A DNA stretch of 64,000 nucleotides. Source: Paenibacillus hexagrammi (lineage in GTDB: Bacteria; Bacillota; Bacilli; Paenibacillales; NBRC-103111). Position numbers and translations under genes: made by a program. Numbering within the stretch: position 1 is the first letter of the stretch; each line of letters begins with the position of its first letter. Positions 15,634 through 24,513 of this stretch are shown one piece after another. The stretch is taken from the NCBI RefSeq assembly GCF_021513275.1, contig NZ_CP090978.1:4216001-4280000 (forward strand). The letters are read 5' to 3'. The notes under the pieces are model-generated. The model had not been told where the DNA came from and did no database searches. It worked only from the letters and a program-made list of their open reading frames with translations.

Positions 15634-16503
15634 CTAATGGGAAACGATCACATTGGTGTCAGGCTGGCCGGCCAGCTGCATCAGCCATGCTACATCTGAC
15701 TCCAGCCTATGGAAAGGCCGGTCTCCGAACCATTCAAGAGCTGCGGGATAGTTCAGCTTCTCCTTCAGCAAATACCGGATGATCCGTGCATAATCTAAAG
15801 CGCCTTCGGCAAGACTGACCAATCCATCCCTGATACCGTTAGGGGAATACACATTGTCAGGTTCGAATAGGGACAGCTGTTCTCTGTCTCGCACATTTTT
15901 TAGATGGTAATAGCCAATCCAAGGTTTGATGACCGAAAGCGCATCAATCGGATCACAACCCGATTCCCAGACATGGAGAAAGTCCACATTGACCCGAATC
16001 CCCGGATGATTAGCTTCCAACAACAAGCTGTGAACCGATTGGAGCGTATCGAAGTACGTATGGGGGTGAAATTCAATTACCGTCCATACTTCAGCTTCAT
16101 AAGCTATCTCCGAGAACATCCGGAGCCTAGCCGCACACAGGCTCCATTCCTCAGGAGAAGCGGTATGACTGGGCTGATTCCCGGCAAAAATACGGATTCT
16201 GTTCGTACGAAACAGCTTGGCAAGCGCAATCAACCGCCTCCAACGGGCAATAACATCAGGCAACTGATGGTTGGTAGCCAGCAGATTGACATAGTGGCTG
16301 ATCATCGACACATGGAGACCTTTGTCCTGAAGTTGATCCAGAGTATGAATGATTCTTTTCGGGTCGCTGCCGCCGGATATGGCTTCTGCATGAACTCCCC
16401 ATAATTCGATTCCGGCAAAGCCCTTCTCCTGTGCAAAATTCATCAGGTCCTCCAAGGAGGCCAATTCATGACGAAAGGAAATGGAACATAAATAATAGTT
16501 CAT
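15634..16503 (-). CDS. asbF: 3-dehydroshikimate dehydratase, AsbF family
   Basis: 289 residues; GGGGGAGG precedes ATG 16503. TIM-barrel enzyme of the xylose-isomerase-like fold that dehydrates 3-dehydroshikimate to 3,4-dihydroxybenzoate. The beginning (MNYYLCSISFRHEL... FAGIELWGVHA) and NKIR-like TNRIRIFAGNQPS, VIEFHPHTYFDTL, INVDFLHVWESGCDPIDAL, HLKNV and ALEWFGDRPFH follow Bacillus anthracis AsbF closely, including the metal-binding Glu, Asp, His and Glu. This gives the operon its own catechol acid independent of primary metabolism. The 3,4-isomer, not the 2,3-isomer of bacillibactin, is implied by the family. Confidence 0.88.
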   Translation of the reverse strand: MNYYLCSISFRHELASLEDLMNFAQEKGFAGIELWGVHAEAISGGSDPKRIIHTLDQLQDKGLHVSMISHYVNLLATNHQLPDVIARWRRLIALAKLFRTNRIRIFAGNQPSHTASPEEWSLCAARLRMFSEIAYEAEVWTVIEFHPHTYFDTLQSVHSLLLEANHPGIRVNVDFLHVWESGCDPIDALSVIKPWIGYYHLKNVRDREQLSLFEPDNVYSPNGIRDGLVSLAEGALDYARIIRYLLKEKLNYPAALEWFGDRPFHRLESDVAWLMQLAGQPDTNVIVSH

Positions 16504-16517
16504 CTAGCCTCCCCCGA

Positions 16518-17828
16518 TCAGCTGCGTATCTTTTTGAAACGGTCCGAATACAGCTCTGACTGCTCCATATATATTTTCACAGGAATCTGATAGCCTTCCA
16601 GCTTGTCTGCACAGAATTCTTTGATTCTCTGCTTTAATTCTGCAGTGTGAATATCCATCTCCAGATTAACCGTAGCCGTAACGATATTGCCGAGCAGTAC
16701 ATTAGGCTCACCTCGGACGGTCACGTCCCTCACCTCCGGCATTTGGAGCAGCACCTCCTCCACTTCAGCAGGGTATACCTTCTGCCCCCCAACGTTAATA
16801 ATCTCCGATTTGCGCCCGATAATACGAATGAATTCCCCCTCCTGCACAACCTGATCCTGCGTATTCAACCAGCCATCCTCATCAAAAGGATCGGGAGCAT
16901 TTAGATAGCCTTCCATCGCCGTCTGGGAACGGATATACAAGATGCCGTCCCGAACTTTTACTTCCACGCCTTCTCCTCCTACCTTGAATAACAGAGAGTC
17001 CGAGGACATAGACTTCGCTCTTAATATGCCAACCTCCGATAAGCCATAGGTTTGTCTAAATTGCACGCCGGGAAATGCACGCCGCAGCCGTTGCAGGGTG
17101 TACTCGGGCATGACCTCCGTCCCATATGTAATCAATTTCAGAGAAGATAAATCATACTGCTGATAAACCTCCGTTACCAGGAGGAGATTAAGAAAGCTTG
17201 GAGAGGTAGGGAGCAGTTCGATCTTATAGTGTTCAATCAGAGCACAAATATCACCAGGCAGAAGCTTATCAGGACATACGACGGAACCCCCATTGGCTAG
17301 TGTATGCAAAAGCGTATTCATACCGCCGATATGGTCAAAACGTAAAAAACTTAAGGTGCGCAGGGTATCTCTCGGTGTTTTGTAACGTTCCGTAAACTTG
17401 ATCATGTCATGAACAATAGCCTTAGGCTCTCCTGTTGTACCGGAAGTAAACAGGATCATTCCCGGACGACCGGAATCGGCAAGCTTTTGCAGCATGGGGG
17501 GGCGTGCTCCCTGTTGCAGATGAACAGTTTGGCAGCTACGTCCATCTAGAGTGAACACCACTTCCACGTGAGCGATACGAAGCTGTTCCTTTTGCCGGAC
17601 ATCGCCCTCTGGAGACATAGGCACAATCGTATTGCCATTGTCCAATAGCGCCAGGAAAGCACCGCACAGGGACGGAGAGTAAGTGCCCACAAGCGCTGCT
17701 ACTTGGCCCGGTTGCACACCTTCCTCTGTTAACAATCGTTTCCATTGCACATATCGTTCGAGCAGAGCGTGATATGTAACGGTTTCGTTGCGGAATATGA
17801 TAGCTTCCCGGTGTGAATAAGCATGCAT
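16518..17828 (-). CDS. second acyl-AMP ligase
   Basis: 436 residues from ATG 17828. Class I adenylate-forming enzyme: P-loop ILFTSGTTGEPKAIVHD near 125, A5 motif TYGLSEVG near 255, IGRKSEIINVGGQKVYPAEVEE near 355, and a C-terminal lid. It loads an acid onto a carrier protein, most likely the ACP 16 bp upstream (17845). It is not an AsbC orthologue (that is 24503-25762), so a second acyl group is probably attached to the product; its substrate cannot be read. The frame is open 10 codons above the ATG (NIEWLLEK precedes it and looks like genuine protein), overlapping the ACP stop, so a non-ATG start such as ATT is possible. Confidence 0.8.
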   Translation of the reverse strand: MHAYSHREAIIFRNETVTYHALLERYVQWKRLLTEEGVQPGQVAALVGTYSPSLCGAFLALLDNGNTIVPMSPEGDVRQKEQLRIAHVEVVFTLDGRSCQTVHLQQGARPPMLQKLADSGRPGMILFTSGTTGEPKAIVHDMIKFTERYKTPRDTLRTLSFLRFDHIGGMNTLLHTLANGGSVVCPDKLLPGDICALIEHYKIELLPTSPSFLNLLLVTEVYQQYDLSSLKLITYGTEVMPEYTLQRLRRAFPGVQFRQTYGLSEVGILRAKSMSSDSLLFKVGGEGVEVKVRDGILYIRSQTAMEGYLNAPDPFDEDGWLNTQDQVVQEGEFIRIIGRKSEIINVGGQKVYPAEVEEVLLQMPEVRDVTVRGEPNVLLGNIVTATVNLEMDIHTAELKQRIKEFCADKLEGYQIPVKIYMEQSELYSDRFKKIRS

Positions 17829-17844
17829 CTTCTCTAGCAGCCAC

Positions 17845-18111
17845 TCAATGTTTATGGGATATCTTCTCCATTACATATTCTTTAAGGAATTTGTATTTCT
17901 TTAGAATAGGCCGCTCCAAATCAGCAGCATGAATCTTAATTTCAAACTCCTCCTCCAAATCAACGAACAAGTTGACCATGAATAAAGAGTCCAAAGCCAG
18001 CTCGTTGACTAAATCAGTATCCTCCTCAATATGGTACATCTGCACGTTCTGCCGGACATTGCCAAGCAAAATTCGCTTTAAAACAAAATCGATGCTGCTT
18101 CTCTCATCCAT
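17845..18111 (-). CDS. acyl carrier protein 2
   Basis: 88 residues. Phosphopantetheine attachment motif ELALDSLFMVNLFVDLEEEF with the serine near residue 40, in the usual four-helix carrier pattern (begins FVLKRILLGNVRQNVQMYHIEED). It partners the ligase directly downstream; its start overlaps the BtrH-like gene end (18104). A stand-alone carrier, not part of a fatty-acid or NRPS protein. One of three distinct carriers in the operon. Confidence 0.88.
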   Translation of the reverse strand: MDERSSIDFVLKRILLGNVRQNVQMYHIEEDTDLVNELALDSLFMVNLFVDLEEEFEIKIHAADLERPILKKYKFLKEYVMEKISHKH

Positions 18112-19144
18112 GCCCCATCATCACCTTCTGATTCAGCCAGCTTAAAAAACGTATTTCTGCTTGCTCCAATTCTTCCACCTTCCTGCAAATCAGCTCTGCC
18201 GTCCTAGGTTTGTCGCCAGCGCTCAACAATCTTAAAAGCAAGTAATGGAACCGCTGCCACAGGTTCATAATATGGCTTATTTGTTGATCCCCCTCTTCAG
18301 CTGCAGCCTGATCCAGTTGCATGAATTCCCTATAGGTATTCCATACCTGCCTACGAAGCTGACGGATCGATGAGAGAGTCATGCTGTTCCTCTTCCCCCA
18401 ACTGCTTCTCTTCTGCTCCGGCCATTCGAGCGAAGCCATAAGATCCGCTATAAACAAGCGAAAGGATTGCGTACCTCCGCGCCGGTTGCTGAACCATTCT
18501 ATCCAGGCTTGTTTCCTCTCTTCTTGATTTCCCCCTCCCGGAATCTTTACCGACTGCGACGGATGCTCATAGAATTCCAGATTCCGTCTGGAGCAGAATG
18601 CCAGGATCTCCTGGCTAGAGGGCAATGAATCCACCTTTTTTTCTGAAAGAGTAAAGTAATGGAGGGTTTCACTGCGTCCAGTCGCTCCCGCATTGGCTAC
18701 AACAGCGGTTGTAGTGAAGCCGGAGAAGTTGACGATCGGATCCAGTACATGGAACCCGGATTCCGCATCCAAGCCGAGAATAAGGATCGAATGCTGAAAA
18801 CCGCTTGACTCCATCGATAGGAGAGCACGGGGAAAATAATCAAGGCGGGAAGCCATACATAACAAAATAACGCTGTACCCCTGACGAATATGGCCGGTCA
18901 AGGAAGCCAAATCTCCCGCCACATAATTCATATCTACGCCGTATAAGTAATCCATGGAAAATTTCCTCGAATCTTTACTGCCTAGCAGGGTTTGATGCTG
19001 ATAATCCAGGTTCCAATAATTCAATAGTAGGTTCCGGTGATCCCAGCCCATAACCCGAACATAAGTCATCACACAGGAAGTAAAGCATTCCATGAAGCCA
19101 AGATTGACATTATGTTCGTTCTGCGAGCTTAGACGTGTACTCAT
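18104..19144 (-). CDS. BtrH-like / C39-fold putative acyltransferase
   Basis: 346 residues from ATG 19144 behind GGGGAGGATTGGAG. An N-terminal papain-like domain is suggested by GFMECFTSCVMTYVRVMGWDHR, where Cys is followed by a helix as in C39/BtrH folds, by VILLCMASRLDYFP, and by SGFQHSILILGLDAESGFHVLDPI, the His-containing block. C-terminal half helical. BtrH-type enzymes transfer acyl groups from ACP to amines. It overlaps both neighbours (exporter end and ACP start), so it is translated with them. It shares layout but little sequence with 14573-15610. A role in peptide cleavage at the exporter is the alternative. Confidence 0.5.
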   Translation of the reverse strand: MSTRLSSQNEHNVNLGFMECFTSCVMTYVRVMGWDHRNLLLNYWNLDYQHQTLLGSKDSRKFSMDYLYGVDMNYVAGDLASLTGHIRQGYSVILLCMASRLDYFPRALLSMESSGFQHSILILGLDAESGFHVLDPIVNFSGFTTTAVVANAGATGRSETLHYFTLSEKKVDSLPSSQEILAFCSRRNLEFYEHPSQSVKIPGGGNQEERKQAWIEWFSNRRGGTQSFRLFIADLMASLEWPEQKRSSWGKRNSMTLSSIRQLRRQVWNTYREFMQLDQAAAEEGDQQISHIMNLWQRFHYLLLRLLSAGDKPRTAELICRKVEELEQAEIRFLSWLNQKVMMGHG

Positions 19145-20894
19145 CTCCAATCCTCCCCTCTTGGGCATGCTGTTTCATAATCAGAATGGCATAGCTTTTA
19201 CAACGTTCCATCAGCTGTTCATGGGTGCCTCGATCAATGATTTTGCCTTTCTCCATCACATAAATCACATCAGCGGCCATTATGGTATCCAGCCTATGGG
19301 TGGAAATAATCGTCGTCTTCTGCCACATCATTTTGCGAAGCGACCTCAATACCTGCTCTTCCGAATGCCGGTCCAGCGCCGAGGTAGGCTCGTCTAATAT
19401 GAGAATATCCGGCTTCTTCAGACACGCTCTTGCAATAGCCACTCGTTGACGCTGACCTCCTGACAGTTGAAAGCCTTGATGATCCAAGTGCGTATGCACA
19501 CCGTCAGGAAGTGAATCAACGTACTCTTTAAGATCCACCTCACATAGCGCGCGGTACACGTCCTGTTCGCTCACTCCCGGTCTGCCCAAGGCCACATTCT
19601 CGAACAGAGTCCCGGTAAACAGGAAATTCTCCTGAAACACAACGCCAATATGCTTGGCCAGCATGGGTCTCGACCAATGGGAATGAGACAGCCCATTCAT
19701 ATAAAGCTCACCGGACTCAATTGGCATAAAGCCAAGCAGCACCCGGAAGAGCGTAGTCTTGCCGGAACCACTCCGGCCTACCAGGACGGCTAATTGTCCT
19801 CTGCCGATATCCAGGTCAATACCCTTGAGGAGAGGAATTCCATCATAGGAAACGCTCAAATTACGTGCGGAAACAACCGCTTCTTGATGAATGGGGTGAG
19901 GCACTTCTCTGGTTTCCATTTGAGCAGCGTTCTCTACCGGACTATTCAAAAACTTGTCAAGCCTAGACATGGCAACCTCGCTGTTAATCAAATGTCCATA
20001 AAGTTGATTTATAGCTTGAATCGGCTGCAAAGCCGTGTATATATATTGAATGGACGCTATCATCATGCCTACAGTAATCGTCCCGATTGCTACCTGCTTG
20101 CTTCCTAACCCATACAGCAGAGTTACCGTAATCGAGATAATCAGAATACCGGACTGTCCGGTTACATGACGAAATAACCCCTCAAACGTGCTGGCTCTGA
20201 TCAAGCCCTTATACATGTGCCTGTTGCGACGCTGCTCCCATTCTTCCAGTCCATAGGCCCTGATTTCACGGGAACCGTTAATGCTCTGAACCAGATAGGA
20301 TCCGATCTCTTGATTGTGGGTCCGTATATTCTCTGCAGCTGTTTTAAGCGGTGCGCGCAACAAACGGGGGACGCACAGCGTTACGGGTATACTGATTAGC
20401 GCAATAGCCCCCAAACGCCAATCCATAAAGAAGAGGATGACTACGGCTGCAACCATTTGCAAATACAGTGTAAGGAACTCCACGAATATGAATACAAAAA
20501 AGCTGGCCACGGCTGAGGTATCATTCCCCATGAATTCAAGGTATTTGCCTGTGCCATTCTTCTCGATCTCGGTAATGGGAATTTTACGAAGATGCCGGAG
20601 TACCGCCCCCCGCAGATCCAGAATTTGATTGATTTCCAAGTAACGGCTTACCGTTTGTTGAAGGATCGTCAGAACTACGCTAACAAGCACGATGCCCAAA
20701 TAGGCGGAAAGGATCGGCAGCATCAGCTCATGTTGCCCTTTTATTAGCACACGATCAATGAAACGCGACAATAAATAAGGCTGGTACAGATTCAAGCCCA
20801 AACTTAGGAAGGATAGCAAAAAAACAGCTACGGTTTGGCTCCAACGGACTTTTTGATACGTTCTCAATCTCCCATACATCCGCATGACGTTCAT
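19110..20894 (-). CDS. ABC exporter (fused membrane and ATPase domains)
   Basis: 594 residues. N-terminal type IV exporter membrane domain with six helices (VAVFLLSFLSLGLNLYQP onward, residues 20-310), then the ATPase: Walker A GRSGSGKTT near 375, Q-loop VVFQENFLF, signature LSGGQRQRVAIARA near 480, Walker B ILILDEPTSALD, H-loop STHR. MsbA/LmrA-like half transporter acting as a homodimer. It lies in the centre of the biosynthetic operon, so it probably exports the final product or gives self-resistance. No siderophore uptake genes are nearby. Confidence 0.9.
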   Translation of the reverse strand: MNVMRMYGRLRTYQKVRWSQTVAVFLLSFLSLGLNLYQPYLLSRFIDRVLIKGQHELMLPILSAYLGIVLVSVVLTILQQTVSRYLEINQILDLRGAVLRHLRKIPITEIEKNGTGKYLEFMGNDTSAVASFFVFIFVEFLTLYLQMVAAVVILFFMDWRLGAIALISIPVTLCVPRLLRAPLKTAAENIRTHNQEIGSYLVQSINGSREIRAYGLEEWEQRRNRHMYKGLIRASTFEGLFRHVTGQSGILIISITVTLLYGLGSKQVAIGTITVGMMIASIQYIYTALQPIQAINQLYGHLINSEVAMSRLDKFLNSPVENAAQMETREVPHPIHQEAVVSARNLSVSYDGIPLLKGIDLDIGRGQLAVLVGRSGSGKTTLFRVLLGFMPIESGELYMNGLSHSHWSRPMLAKHIGVVFQENFLFTGTLFENVALGRPGVSEQDVYRALCEVDLKEYVDSLPDGVHTHLDHQGFQLSGGQRQRVAIARACLKKPDILILDEPTSALDRHSEEQVLRSLRKMMWQKTTIISTHRLDTIMAADVIYVMEKGKIIDRGTHEQLMERCKSYAILIMKQHAQEGRIGDEYTSKLAERT

Positions 20895-20909
20895 ATTATG
20901 AGTTCCTTT

Positions 20910-21858
20910 TCACAGCTTCTCGTTTTTCCATAGTGCGTATATTCGAAAAAGCTCTTTTCTAACATCTGCCTCCAGGATAGCAATCTGTTTCAATTGTTGT
21001 GTAATCCGCGAAAAATCCATACGGCTGCCCACAATGGCGAGTCGAGCGATACATAGAAGCAGGACTTCCCATGAATGGAATAGCTCCACGGCTAGCCGTA
21101 TCCCCTCTTTTGCTTCGTCATGCCTTCCTTGAGCGAAATATGCGAAAACCAACGGGTATGCTTTCATTCTTTTGGATATGATTCGTATATGCTCAATGAA
21201 GGAGAACAGCTTCATGGAAGGTTGTCCGTCATGTTGCGTATTCACGGAATTTATGAACTTCTCAACTTCCTTGACCAACAGACCGGGTGGAGTATTCATC
21301 TCCTCGGTCATCAGGCAGCTGATCTGCTCTGTGTCCGGAGCATGAAGCCCGGAAATATCAAGCCGTATCCCCATAGCCAAATTCTTATAATAGAATGCAG
21401 CTTCCATCTCCTTATGTCCGATACAGCCTTTCCATCCTAAATAAGGATCCTCGATGTACCACTTAGAGCTCTCCCATTTCCTGATGATCAGCACATGGGG
21501 AATATGCTTGGTTTGGTACTGGGGGAGAATAAGGAAGCCAGAACAGATCAACCATCACTAGCAGCGCCTGGTTGGAATCCATCTTCTTCGCCAGCTCCAT
21601 GAAGCAAGCGAAATTCTGCTGTTTACTCAGACGGTGATCCAGCCACCTCTCTGCCTTCCCTCCATATAATTGTTGAAACCGCTCTGGCCAATTGATCGAA
21701 TCCTTCTGGCTGCTAAAATAAGAGATTCCATTCTCATCCGCTTCGAAGTCCGCATTCCAGGTGCCGATATACATGGGCCGATAATCATGATCGCTGTTTT
21801 GTTCAACCAAGAACGTATAGCAGTCCAGATAGCACAGAATCTGTTTGGGGCTGTTCAT
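20910..21858 (-). pseudogene. asbE: AsbE-like catechol-amine condensing protein, frameshifted
   Basis: Homologue of petrobactin AsbE (DUF6005), which transfers 3,4-dihydroxybenzoyl from AsbD to a primary amine of spermidine. N-terminal half (CYLDCYTFLVEQNSDHDYRPMYIGTW, FERFQQLYGG-like block, ALLVMVDLFWLPYSP) and C-terminal half (QYQTKHIPHVLIIRKWESSKWYIEDPYLGWKG, then a helical tail) line up with AsbE but lie in different frames, joined at five G (21521-21525) where four are needed. Start ATG 21858 (GGAG seven bases before) overlaps the ACP stop. Corrected length about 315 residues, as in the family. Either a true inactivating insertion or a homopolymer miscount; the rest of the gene shows no decay. 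Confidence 0.75.
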
Positions 21859-22127
21859 GAATGAACTCCGCACTTGGCCAATACCTTGTCCGCGATACTC
21901 TGTAGGGTTGAGAAATTGTCTAGAACAAGCTCTTCATCTGCAAAGGCAATGTTAAAGCGGCTCTCGATCAATACGATTAATCGGATGATTTTCATAGAAT
22001 CAATGCCGTATTCTTCAATGGCCTGTTCCATGTCCAACACATACTCCAGCTCGGGCTTTTCGATCACCTCAGCAATCAAATGTTTTAAATCAGCTGTCAT
22101 GGCCTTGCTGCTAGGTAAAGTCATCAT
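21855..22127 (-). CDS. acyl carrier protein 3
   Basis: 90 residues. The carrier motif EEYGIDSMKIIRLIVLIESRF places the phosphopantetheine serine near residue 44; the tail DNFSTLQSIADKVLAK is typical of helix 4. Its stop overlaps the AsbE-like start (ATGA), suggesting that the two act together or are co-translated. The motif is D-S-M rather than D-S-L, unlike the other two carriers in this operon. Confidence 0.85.
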   Translation of the reverse strand: MMTLPSSKAMTADLKHLIAEVIEKPELEYVLDMEQAIEEYGIDSMKIIRLIVLIESRFNIAFADEELVLDNFSTLQSIADKVLAKCGVHS

Positions 22128-22140
22128 CTGAATCCCCTTT

Positions 22141-23247
22141 CTAACTGAAGAAGCTGCGGATTTCCTCCGCTACCTTGGCTACTAAAGATTCCGTCATGGC
22201 AATATGCATCGGAAGAGATAGAATTTCGTCCGCATAGCGTTCAGCATTGGGAAACTGTCCTTGCTTGCCGCCCAGATCGGCATATGCGGGAGTTAAATGA
22301 ATGGGTGAAGGATAATGAATGGCCGTTAGGATTCCTTTCTTTTGCAGAAACTTCTTTAGCGCTTCCCGTTGACCGTTCACGACACGAATGACGTAGAGGT
22401 GATAGCTGTGACTACCGTCAAGTATCAGGGCGGGTCTTGTTACAGCTTCAATTCCGTCTAAATATTCGTCATACCAGGCAGCGACCTGGCGTCTGTGTTG
22501 GCACCATTTTTCAATATGCGTAAGCTTTAGCTTTAAGGCACAAGCTTGAATGGGGTCCAAGCGGCTGTTATACCCCGGGAATTCGTGAACATAACGAATC
22601 TCTCCACCATGATTTCTCAGCTTGCGCAAATGGGATGTTACTGCTTGCGAAGATAAGCAGATGGCTCCCCCATCTCCTAAGGCTCCCAAATTTTTATCTG
22701 GATAAAAGCTAAAGCAGCCCATAGTCCCCCAGCTTCCTGCGGGCCTCCCGTCCATTCGGGAACCAACAGCTTGAGCGCCGTCCTCCACGATAGCAATATC
22801 TTGATCCGGAGCCCATTGTCTCAAATGATTCATATCTGCCATTTGACCATATAAATGAACAGGAATCACGGCTTTGGTCCGAGCTGTGACCAGAGAACGA
22901 GCCTGTGCCATATCCATAAGATAATCGGTTCCGCAGTCTACCAGGACAGGCTTGGCGCCTGTGTGGTAAATCGCATTCACTGTAGCAATGAACGTATTGA
23001 CAGGTGCTATCACTTCATCCCCTGGCCCTATTTCAAGTGCCTTAAGCGCCAGGTATAAAGCATCCGTACCACTATTCACCCCCACACAATACGCTGTGCC
23101 GGAGTATGCAGCAAAGGATTCTTCAAAATCTGTAACACTGGGCCCGCCCACAAACACTCCTTTCTCTCCAAGATGCGACAGAGCGTTCAACCATTCTTCA
23201 CGGATCAGCTCATATTCAACTTGAGGGGCTGAGAACATAATCGCCAT
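22141..23247 (-). CDS. DegT/DnrJ/EryC1 sugar aminotransferase
   Basis: 368 residues from ATG 23247, six bases after AGGAGG. PLP enzyme that aminates a keto sugar. Motifs: GVNSGTDALYLALKAL near 50, PVNTFIATVNAI near 80, VEDGAQAVGS (PLP-pyridine Asp) near 155, FYPDKNLGALGDGGAI with the PLP lysine near 180, RNHGG and GYNSRLDPIQA. Closest in pattern to aminotransferases acting on 3-keto sugars (QdtB/DesV type), but specificity cannot be read reliably. It follows and overlaps an NAD-dependent oxidoreductase, a pair that typically makes a keto sugar and then an aminosugar. The amine formed is the likely site for the acyltransferases of this operon. Confidence 0.88.
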   Translation of the reverse strand: MAIMFSAPQVEYELIREEWLNALSHLGEKGVFVGGPSVTDFEESFAAYSGTAYCVGVNSGTDALYLALKALEIGPGDEVIAPVNTFIATVNAIYHTGAKPVLVDCGTDYLMDMAQARSLVTARTKAVIPVHLYGQMADMNHLRQWAPDQDIAIVEDGAQAVGSRMDGRPAGSWGTMGCFSFYPDKNLGALGDGGAICLSSQAVTSHLRKLRNHGGEIRYVHEFPGYNSRLDPIQACALKLKLTHIEKWCQHRRQVAAWYDEYLDGIEAVTRPALILDGSHSYHLYVIRVVNGQREALKKFLQKKGILTAIHYPSPIHLTPAYADLGGKQGQFPNAERYADEILSLPMHIAMTESLVAKVAEEIRSFFS

Positions 23248-24250
23248 ATAGAACCTCCTTCCGCTGTGCAGCGGATTGCCGGATGGCATCTACAACGCGC
23301 ATCGTTTCTACCGCCTCGTCAATCGTAATCGCGAGCGGCTTACCTTCCTGCAAGTGAGCAAGGAATGATGCATATATCGTGCAGGGGCCGTCAAGCAGAG
23401 ACGGCTTCAGCTCGATTGTCCTCGGCTTACTGTCCTTCAGATAAATAGTAGCCTCCCGGTCCGAAATTACCTCAAGAGTGCCCGCTTCCCCTCCGACTAC
23501 CCACATGGGCGTATTGGCATAGGAACCAAAATTAATATCAAGGGATACCATAATGTCTTGATCTGTACAAATGGTGGCTTGCACATAATCTTCCACGTCA
23601 CCTTGCAACCAGCGCATGTTTTGGAGTGTTGCGGTGATCCGGCGGAACTTACCCGCTTGAAGCTGCAGCAATTGATCAATGAGATGCACTCCCCAATCAA
23701 GTAAAGCCCCTCCGCCATAATAGGCTTCATTGCGCCAATTAGGGTAAAAGGATTTAACCCCAAAGGGAGCTCCCGATCCGAAGGAATGATGCCGTCTGCT
23801 AACAGACAGAAGGGGTCCCAATTCACCGCCTGCTATTACTTGCTTAACCAACTCAAAATCGCTGTCATAACGCCGATTGTGGAAAACGGTGATCACTTTG
23901 CCGGAGCTCTGCGCAAGCTGCTTCAATTGGATGGCTTCCTCGGAAGTTAAGGTGACGGGCTTTTCTAAAATGACATGCTTGCCTGCTCGAAGTGCCAGGG
24001 CCGCTATCGAATAATGACTCTGATGCGGCGTTGCGACCAACACGGCATCCAGGGGAGTCGACAGCAGCTCATCCAGATCTGTGTAAGTATGAAAGCCTCT
24101 CCTCTCCGCTAAACGAAGACGTTCCGGAGTGATATCGTATACACCGGCCACCTCGATCCCCTTCAATCGCTTCACCACAGGCAAATGAATCAATTCCACG
24201 ATTCGACCAAAGCCGATCATACCTAGCCTCATAGGTGATGGGGGCATCAT
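23216..24250 (-). CDS. Gfo/Idh/MocA-family sugar oxidoreductase
   Basis: 344 residues. Rossmann start LGMIGFGRIVELIHLPVVKRL, DAVLVATPHQSHYSIA, and the family's EKPVTLTSEEA with the catalytic lysine near 95; the C-terminal sheet domain carries YYGGGALLDWGVHLIDQLL (active-site Asp and His). Oxidises a sugar or inositol hydroxyl with NAD. Starts inside the ACP stop (ATGATG) and overlaps the aminotransferase. In kanosamine-type routes such an enzyme makes the 3-keto sugar for a DegT aminotransferase; the same logic is inferred here. Substrate unknown; a heptose derivative is possible given the neighbours. Confidence 0.85.
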   Translation of the reverse strand: MMPPSPMRLGMIGFGRIVELIHLPVVKRLKGIEVAGVYDITPERLRLAERRGFHTYTDLDELLSTPLDAVLVATPHQSHYSIAALALRAGKHVILEKPVTLTSEEAIQLKQLAQSSGKVITVFHNRRYDSDFELVKQVIAGGELGPLLSVSRRHHSFGSGAPFGVKSFYPNWRNEAYYGGGALLDWGVHLIDQLLQLQAGKFRRITATLQNMRWLQGDVEDYVQATICTDQDIMVSLDINFGSYANTPMWVVGGEAGTLEVISDREATIYLKDSKPRTIELKPSLLDGPCTIYASFLAHLQEGKPLAITIDEAVETMRVVDAIRQSAAQRKEVLYGDYVLSPSS

Positions 24251-24513
24251 GATGCGATCGCTCCTTGGAGCGCCTCAATATAATCAATGACCAAACCGAC
24301 CGTCTTGAAGGTATCCGGACTGATTTCCTCCTCTGGAACTGTCACTTCAAAGGTCTCTTCCAAATACACAACTAGCTGAAGCATCATAATCGAGTCCACG
24401 TTCAGATCTTCATACAAGAGCAGCGACTCTGCCAAAGTGTCAGGAACCTCCAACTCCAGATTTTCACTTAAAATACTTTTTAATTGCCCTGCAATTTGAT
24501 TTCTATTGTCCAT
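24247..24513 (-). CDS. asbD: AsbD-like aryl carrier protein
   Basis: 88 residues. Carrier motif YEDLNVDSIMMLQLVVYLEETF, serine near residue 38; tail FKTVGLVIDYIEAL. It overlaps the end of the AsbC-like ligase by 11 bp, the same gene pairing as asbC-asbD in Bacillus anthracis, so it probably carries 3,4-dihydroxybenzoate. Length equals AsbD (about 91). Confidence 0.82.
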   Translation of the reverse strand: MDNRNQIAGQLKSILSENLELEVPDTLAESLLLYEDLNVDSIMMLQLVVYLEETFEVTVPEEEISPDTFKTVGLVIDYIEALQGAIAS

